Of a stretch of DNA of 64,000 nucleotides, positions 57,501 to 64,000 are shown in pieces. The stretch covers positions 1 to 64,000 of the forward strand of contig QANT01000441.1 of NCBI GenBank assembly GCA_003254885.1. The letters run 5' to 3'. The notes beneath the pieces are model-generated. The model worked only from the letters and a program-made list of their open reading frames with translations. It did not search any database and had not been told where the DNA came from. The stretch comes from Purshia tridentata (lineage: Eukaryota; Streptophyta; Magnoliopsida; Rosales; Rosaceae). Both the position numbers and the translations under genes were made by a program. How positions within the stretch are numbered: position 1 is the first letter of the stretch; the number at the start of each line of letters is the position of its first letter.

Positions 57501-58485
57501 ACAAAAACATGAACGGTTGGCATGAAAGGTATAGAGATGCACTTTCCCAAGCGTTCTAGGACAAATGAAACATAAGTTGTGTTTTGAACGCACAAAAACA
57601 TGATTTTGGTGCATACTTATTCAAAAATGTCCAAATTGCACCGAAATGTGCTGGATTCGCATGAAAGACATAAAGAAGTACTTTCTCATTTTTTGAATTA
57701 GCGTCCAAGGCTAAATGAAACAATTGTGTGTTAAGAATGCACGAAAACGTGAATTCGGTGCATACTCAGTCCAATTTCGTCCAAATTGCACAAAAACGCG
57801 TCTGGTTGGGACCAATATTATAGGAACTACTTTCTCATGTTTGGATTAGCATTCGAGGCCAAATGAAATGTAAGATGCGTTAAAATGCACGGGAGCATGA
57901 TTTTAATGCATACTCAGTTCAATTTTATCCAAATGACACCAAAACATGCCCGATTGGCATGAAAGACATAGGGATGCACTTTCTCATGTTTGGATTGGAG
58001 TTCTAGGCCAAATGAACCACATGATGTGTTTTGAATGCATGAAAACGTTATTTCTATGTATACTCAGTCTAATTTTGTGCCAATTGCACCAAAACGTGAA
58101 TGGTTGGTAGGAAAGGTATAGGGATGCACTTTCTCATGTTTGAATTAGCGTTTTAGGCCAAAAGAACCACATGATGTGTTTTGAACATACGAAAACATGA
58201 TTTCGATGCATACTCTGTTCAATTGTGTGCAAATTGCACCAAAACGTGCCAGATTGGCACGAAAGATATAAAGAAGCACTTTCTCATGTTTAGACTAGTG
58301 TTCTAGGCCAAATGAACCACATGATGTGTTTTGAACAAATGATAATGTGATTTTGGTGCATACTCTGTTTTATTTCGTCAATTGCACCAAAATATGTCGT
58401 ATTGGCACAAAAGACATAAAAAGGCACTTTCTTATGTTTGGATTAGCATTTAAGGTCAAATAAACCACATGATGTGTTTTGAACG
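57501..58485 (+). repeat. Satellite block 4: diverged, monomeric
   Basis: Seven monomers have cores near 57507, 57638, 57789, 57936, 58086, 58236 and 58383, most spaced 147-151 bp. Adjacent monomers share the segment CCACATGATGTGTTTTGAA, not seen in blocks 1-3, and there is no repeating series of types. This is a monomeric, older subfamily rather than an HOR. The block ends at the SIRE-like LTR. Confidence 0.88.
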
Positions 58486-59695
58486 TGAAATTCCCAAATT
58501 GATCCCAAATAAGCTTAAGGGGGGTGAATAGGCTTAACACACAAATCCAATTTTTAAGGTTTTATAATCAAATCAACCTGAGCAAACAAAGAACTAAACA
58601 CATAAGCACACAAGCAATTTGTTGATGCGAAAAACCCTCCATTGGGAAAAAAACGTGAGACCTAGTCCAAAGAAAACAATCCACTATGATATCTGATGAA
58701 TTACAACCGATGACTCGATCCAAACCTAATCTAGACTCCTTCTATGATATCTGAAGAATACACTGACCTCACGCCACAAGCTGCACTTCAATCACAGGAA
58801 TTGCAAGGAGACCTTCTCGCCAACGTCTTATTGATAAGAGCTCATGAACTCAGCTTCTTCCTTGATGCTTAAGCTCGAAAAAATATAAAGGATGGATGAA
58901 TGATGGATGACAGCATGAATAGATTCAACAACGAACAATTTATTTTTTTATCTATATTAAAAGCACAATGAACTAGTCTATATGATGTGTTTGCGCAACC
59001 CTAGTTTGTATCACAGCCTCACACTAGCATAAAAACACTAGAATGCAATCCCTCAAAGTGTATAGTAAGTAAGCAAACTTGATCTGTGATTAGAAGAGAT
59101 TATATATAGAAGACAAACCTTAATAATGTAGGAAATAAGTTATAACTCAGTAGGAAAGAGTTTGACTCCAAATAGGACTTCTTAAAACCTTAAAAAACTA
59201 AGAATTAAAAACTAAAAACCGCACAATTTCACGCATAAGACCGGTCCTCTGAAACATGGCACAGGTCCTTTGGGAGAGGACAATCACAACGGTACTGTGG
59301 GACCTATCCCATGGCTTGGAGGACCAGTCCTTCGGGCAACTTTTTAGAAAATAAAACCATTGCTTCTACAGGATCAATCCTACAAAAGGCAGGATAGATC
59401 CTACGACACCAAAAACATTTTTGCTTAAAAACAAACACCCTTTTTTGAAACCAAAGATATTAGAACACATTTAAATGCATATGTCTGAAATTGTAATCAC
59501 CTAGAATGCATGCATGGTTTCTAAGTCAAATTACCTTGATCCTAACTGAAATTGAACATCGATACAAGCTCTAATGAGAATCATCTTGAACACGAGACTT
59601 GAGACCCAATTCACCAACCTAAGCTAGTGCTTACAACCATATATTTTTCTCTTGAGGAAATTGCCAATTAAAAATTACACTTACAATATTCCCCT
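58486..59695 (-). mobile_element. 3' LTR of the SIRE-like element (1210 bp)
   Basis: In plus-strand reading it begins TGAAATTCCCAAATTGATCC and ends AAAATTACACTTACA. The sequence following the primer-binding site at 63967 (TAAATTCCCAAATCGATTCC) repeats its beginning, confirming an LTR pair. It contains the GATGCGAAAAACCCTCC...GGGAAAAAAACGTGAG segment common in SIRE/Maximus copia LTRs, and a TATATATA box at about 59100. Confidence 0.85.
59099..59109 (-). promoter_or_regulatory. TATA box of the SIRE-like LTR
   Basis: TCTATATATAATC on the minus strand lies mid-LTR, about 590 bp downstream of the LTR sense start (59695). This is the expected location for the U3 promoter core. Confidence 0.45.
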
Positions 59696-60329
59696 TTGGC
59701 ATTTCCTAGAAAAAACATCATGAATGGAAAATACAATTGAAATAAGACTCAAGGCACAATCTTAAACCTCATTCGATGCTCAACACCTGCAAGAAAAGCA
59801 CTAACAAAAAATATACCTTTGAAAAGCAAATGAGGTAAGAAAGACAACTCCAAGACTCTCAATTTAAAAGATTAAAGGATGATCAATAAGCAACCAAAAA
59901 TAGTTAAAGAGTACAAACAAGAGCATAATAGTTAAAATTACAAACAAGAGTTCAAAAACAAAAATAGCCGAATATAAGCAACCACAAGCAATCCTAACAC
60001 CTATGTCTCCTCCTTTTTGGCTAGGAAAGCCAAAGGGACAAAATGAGACACACCAAACATCAAAGCTAATATGGAAAACGGTTCACGTGCTGCTGAATAT
60101 CAGAAATAGTCTCTTAAAGATTGTCCACCATGGTATGAATGCCCTGGAGATCATCAAAACGCGCATGAAGACTTGAAAACGCTGACTCAAGATACATCAT
60201 CAATGAAGCATGATCAGCACTACCACTTGTACCCATAGTAGAAGAGGCAGAAGGCTCATGAGGATCTAAAGGCTCAGTACTAGACACAGGGGGAGGAATA
60301 GGAAGTTTGAGTATAGCAACTAAATGACT

Positions 60330-61020
60330 TCAGTTAAGGACAGTGATATTCACACAAGGATTGGGAGAATCATACTCATCAGTTGACAGTTGAGGTAAAT
60401 TGTGCTTGGCAGCCAGCATAGTAATAAGAACAGGAAACACCAAGCCAATACTAAACCTATGTGAAGTAACCCCACACTCAATGATCCTATAATAGATCAA
60501 CTCAACTAACGGAACCATAATAGAAGGAGTGGTCATTGCAATCAATAACCGACAAGCATCATTAGTAAGATGAGATTTCTGAGAGGTAGGATAAATCTTA
60601 GAATGTACTAACAGAAACAACACCCGATACAGAGATTTCAAGTGACCATTGGAAAGACAATTGCTAGGAGAAGCAACATAACCCCCAGTGGCATAAAGAG
60701 TAGAAAACAATTGCTCTTTAGACAAAGGAGCAACCTACTCCTTAAAAGAGTTATAATCAGACATAGAGGACGAAGGGAGCTGACACATATCCCTAATTTC
60801 ATTGGGGTTAAAAGGAACCCGCTTGCCACGAAGATAGATATAGGAGGGAGGAGATTCACGAAAATTAGGAGGGAAATTGGCATAAAATTCCCAAGCAATA
60901 GCCCCACAATAATCCGCACAATGAGAGACAAAATCCCTCTAACCCCTAGAATCAATAAGATTAATGAAATCAGTTGGGAGATCAAATAGGAAAAACATCC
61001 GCTCAGAGATCTGTCCAAAA
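60330..61020 (-). pseudogene. ORF with a putative plant transposon protein domain (PTPD-like)
   Basis: The minus strand encodes FYANFPPNFRE-like and LRGKRVPFNPNEI-like segments followed by an open stretch (60725-60330): SKEQLFSTLYATGG, LSNGHLKSLYRVL, ACRLLIAMTTPSIM, LIYYRIIECGV and LVFPVLITML. From memory this is the domain called putative plant transposon protein, usually found in gypsy-related or non-autonomous elements. Here it follows a copia integrase directly. Its biochemical role is unknown. The reading is interrupted, and the assignment was not tested by search. Confidence 0.65.
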
Positions 61021-61029
61021 ATGCTTAGC

Positions 61030-62169
61030 AAGATTCTTGCTATGCAACATGACATGGGCCATCTCAATGAGAACCCTATTCTTCCTCTCAACTATCCCAT
61101 TTTGTTGTGGAGTGTAAGGTGCAAAAAATTCATGTGCAATACCATTTAAATCACAAAATTCAACAAAGCGTTCCCAAATTCACCACCATGATCACTCCTA
61201 ATTCTAATAATGCAAGTAATATTCGTGCTTTTTTCATTTTGAATTCTATTATAAATAGCACGAAAATTAACAAATACATCAAATTTTTCAAGCAAGAAAG
61301 CAACCCAAGTGAATCGAGAGAAATCATCAACTATGACAAACACATATCTTTTACCACCAAAACTCAAAGTTTGTATTGGGCCAATTAAATCCATGTGAAT
61401 AAAATTCAAAACTTTAGAAGTAGTCAAAGAATTAAGTTTCTTATCAGGACTCTTAATTTGTTTACCAACTTGACACAAACCACAAACACCCTCATATTTT
61501 GACTCCAGCTTAGGTAAACCTCTAACAATTTCATCCTTAGATAAATTGAGCAATGTTTCTAAAATTTATGAAACCTAAATGTTGATGCCAAAGAATTGAG
61601 ATATCATCACAAGCTTTATTACACACTTTAGGCTCAGAGGAAGAACCAGCATTAATACAATCATAGTTATCTCTAGATCTAACACCACTTAACACAATCT
61701 TACTTGCTTCATCAATCACATTGCAGTTATCTTGTGTAAAACTAACATGGCATTTATTTTCATTGCACATTTGGGTAATGCTAATGAGGTTAGATTTCAT
61801 ATTTTCAACATATATCACATTATCGAAATTAGCAATATTAGGGGCAGTAATAGAACCTCTACGAAGCACCCTAGATTTGGTACAATCACCAAAAGTCATA
61901 AAACCACAACTTTTATCTTCAGAAAAAAAAAAGGTAAACAAGCTTTTATCATCAGTCATGTGTCCAGAACAGCCACTGTCAAAATACCAAACAGAGGAAT
62001 CATGAGCAGCAAGAGCAGTAAACACAACCAAGAAATTTTGATTTTCTTTTCTTTTCCAAACCTGTTTAGGAGCAGTAGAAGATTTTAGCTTTGAAACTCT
62101 ATTCACTTCACTAAGAAGTGTTTGAACTCGACCTTGAAGAGACACGTTACTTTGATGAGCAATAGGCAC
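61030..62169 (-). pseudogene. SIRE-like protease and integrase region (fossil)
   Basis: The protease motif WYFDSGCSGHMTDD lies near 61980, GAG-pre-integrase LWHQHLGFINFRNI near 61590, and the integrase core segments FIHMDLIGPIQ near 61410 and RSDHGGEF near 61180. The NGIVERKNR-like glutamate block falls near 61090. These cut the polyprotein and insert element DNA. Fragmented; treated as a fossil. Confidence 0.82.
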
Positions 62170-63905
62170 AAGAGAATTCCAGTGGTTTTCTTAAGAAAAT
62201 TCCACGTAGGCCTAATGTGATCTATCCTACCACAATTGTGACAAATTGGAGTGAATTTAGAAATAGAAGACAACTTAGGAACATAAGATAAAATTGGTGA
62301 AGGTTCATAAGCTTTGACAAATTTTGTTACTGAAGTACTAGTGTCAGACTCCAACCCTTTGAAAATTAAACCTTTCTTATCTCCTAAATTCTTTCCCATG
62401 TTAAGCATCTTATCTACTTTTTCAGTACCTATTGTAAGCCCTACAACTTTTGCTTTTGTCTCTACAAGTTCTTGCTCAAGTCTTATCTTCTCAGATCTAA
62501 GAAAATTAATGAGCATAACCTGTTCATCACAATTTTTCTCAAGAAAGTTTATTTTGTCTAACAATTGTTTCTTTTCAGTTTGACTCTCAACAACAAAAGT
62601 TTCATGTTTCCTTCTACACATATAGAGTTCATTTTTTACCTTTTCCAATTTATTAGACACACTCACATTCTCCTTTTTAATTTGATAAGATTGAGAATAC
62701 AAAGTTTTAAAAGCTTCTTTAAGATCTTCCTCAACCATATCTTCACCTAAACTTTCATTCTCACTTTCACTTTCATGTTCACTAACATGTGCACTCACTT
62801 CTTCCAATTTAGCTACAAAACCAAAATTACTAGGACCATAGTAGAACTATTAGATTCAGACTTCAGACTCAGTATCACGCCAAGTAGCATTCATAGCCCT
62901 ACTTTTCTCCTTATCCTTGTTCAACCTTGTATTAGCATAATCAGAAGCATAATGACCATAACCTTGACAAGCAAAACATTGAACACCCTTCTTTGAACTA
63001 CCCTTTTCAACAAGCCTAGAAGACTTCTCAAAAGCTTTTTCCTTTTTACCATCCCTAGAGTTTGACTTACAATAATCCTTTTGCCCAAAATTTATAGTAC
63101 CAAAATGTCACCTTTTGAAGAATTTTTTAAACTGTTTAGCATACAAGGCAGAATCTTTAGTAGTTATTGAAGCATCAGGATCAGGTTCATGTTCAAATTC
63201 TTTTTCTTTTTCTGATTCATCCACAGTTTTAAGAGCAATAGTTTTTACCTTCTTAGATTCAGGAAATTACATTTCAAAGGTTTTTAGTGAGCCTATTAAG
63301 TCTTCAATCCTTAAAGTGTTCAAGTCTTTAACTTCTTCTATGGCAGTTACTTTAGTATGAAAATGAGAAGAAAGAGACCTAAGGACCTGTTTAACCACTC
63401 TATGCCTAGGAATCCTATCACCTAGGTTGTAACAAGAATTCACAATATCACTCAACCTAGCATAAAAATCAGAAAACTTTTCACCCTCAAGCATTTTAAT
63501 ATTTTCAAATTGAGTCTTCAACATTTGCAATTTAGACTCTTTGACATATGTCATTCCCTCATGTGTAATCCATAAAATATCCTATGTCTCCTTAGAAGTT
63601 TCATAGTGTGATATATGGTTAAACTTGTCAGAGGTCACGGCTGTGAAAATCATATTCAAGCCTTTGTGGTTATTAGTGCTATGAAGTTTGTCAGCATTAG
63701 TTCATTCTTCAAATGTCTTAGGAGTTTCCTGACCTTTCGAATCCGTGGCGATTTGAGAAGTCCAGCCATACACAGTTGTGTGCCACACATGATCATCAAG
63801 AGCCCACAAAAAGGCTCACATCTTGGCTTTCCAAGCAGCATAGTTATTACCATCAAACAATGGGGGATGAGCAATGGAAGCAATGGAACTGCTTGCACAA
63901 TCCAT
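62170..63905 (-). pseudogene. SIRE-like gag region (fossil)
   Basis: The sense start reads MDCASSSIASIAHPPLFDG, followed by a UBN2-type gag segment (63554-63267: MLKTQFENIKMLEGEKFSDF, IVNSCYNLGDRIP, VLRSLSSHFHTKVTAIEEV). Next come an acidic/coiled-coil region (62807 to about 62400, rich in E, K and L heptads) and a zinc-knuckle-like CHNCGRIDHI near 62235. The long coiled-coil gag tail is characteristic of SIRE/Maximus elements. Broken in several places. Confidence 0.8.
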
Positions 63906-63949
63906 TCTCAAAGATCTAATCTAGGACCTTACCAAGTGAATCTAGTGAC

Positions 63950-63966
63950 TTGCTCTGATACCAATT
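63950..63966 (-). promoter_or_regulatory. Primer-binding site (initiator tRNA-Met type) of the SIRE-like element
   Basis: The minus strand reads AAATTGGTATCAGAGCA immediately inside the right LTR. It contains TGGTATCAGAGC, complementary to the 3' end of plant initiator tRNA-Met, and fixes the element's orientation as minus. Confidence 0.85.
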
Positions 63967-64000
63967 TAAATTCCCAAATCGATTCCAAATAAGCTTAGAG

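Larger units (their letters stand above)
58486..64000 (-). mobile_element. SIRE-like Ty1/copia retrotransposon with an unusual 3' ORF (runs off the window)
   Basis: Parts from right to left, in sense order: start of the 5' LTR (63967-64000, cut by the window), primer-binding site, gag (about 63905-62170), protease and GAG-pre-integrase (62169-61537), integrase (61553 to about 61030), an ORF with a putative plant transposon protein domain (about 61020-60330), a non-coding 3' region, a purine tract (minus-strand CCAAAGGGGAATATT, 59696-59710) and the 3' LTR (58486-59695). Reverse transcriptase and RNase H are not seen; the transposon-protein ORF occupies their place. Several breaks in the coding regions; a fossil or a non-autonomous derivative. 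Confidence 0.82.

Overview
The window is repeat-dominated nuclear DNA from a flowering plant, very probably a eudicot. The reasons are plant-type Ty3/gypsy and Ty1/copia retrotransposons primed by initiator tRNA-Met, a plant L1 LINE with a DUF4283 ORF1, a CACTA terminus, and one exon of a plant-type soluble epoxide hydrolase. I find no complete host gene, no tRNA or rRNA gene, and nothing bacterial or viral in the free sense. The species cannot be named from the sequence.

About 27 kb (over 40%) is one satellite family with a monomer of about 150 bp. It occurs in four blocks. Block 1 (1-5724) is on the minus strand and has an 11-monomer higher-order repeat (HOR) of about 1640 bp. Block 2 (about 12948-34674) is on the plus strand and has an 8-monomer HOR of 1190 bp in about 19 copies, including several 6-monomer and patched variants. 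Block 3 (36206-37239) is plus strand and more diverged but keeps much of the HOR order. Block 4 (57501-58485) is plus strand, diverged and purely monomeric. I named the monomer types A to H. The 11-mer has the same order plus three extra monomers between G and H. A homogeneous HOR core with diverged edges invaded by retrotransposons is the layout expected of a centromeric, pericentromeric or heterochromatic-knob satellite.

The satellite is interrupted by transposable elements. In block 1 there is a 71-bp miniature LTR-like insert (745-815) and a 1959-bp solo LTR (1230-3188), both with 5-bp target duplications. Between blocks 1 and 2 lie one CACTA end with degraded interior (5725 to about 9560) and a 2839-bp solo gypsy LTR (10084-12922) with a perfect TTGGA duplication. 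Between blocks 2 and 3 is an LTR cut by an assembly gap (34676-36205). Between blocks 3 and 4 is a 20-kb nest: LINE (37240 to about 40025), copia element (about 40025-43762), epoxide hydrolase exon (43763-43920), then nested gypsy LTRs and a gag-bearing gypsy element (44233-57500). A SIRE-like copia element runs from 58486 off the right end.

Nine single N characters (13106, 16298, 17089, 17972, 24660, 30033, 34131, 34675, 52726) mark contig joins. At least four are flanked by repeated sequence, so copy number in block 2 is only an estimate. The open frames inside the satellite are by-products of the repeat and are not annotated as genes.
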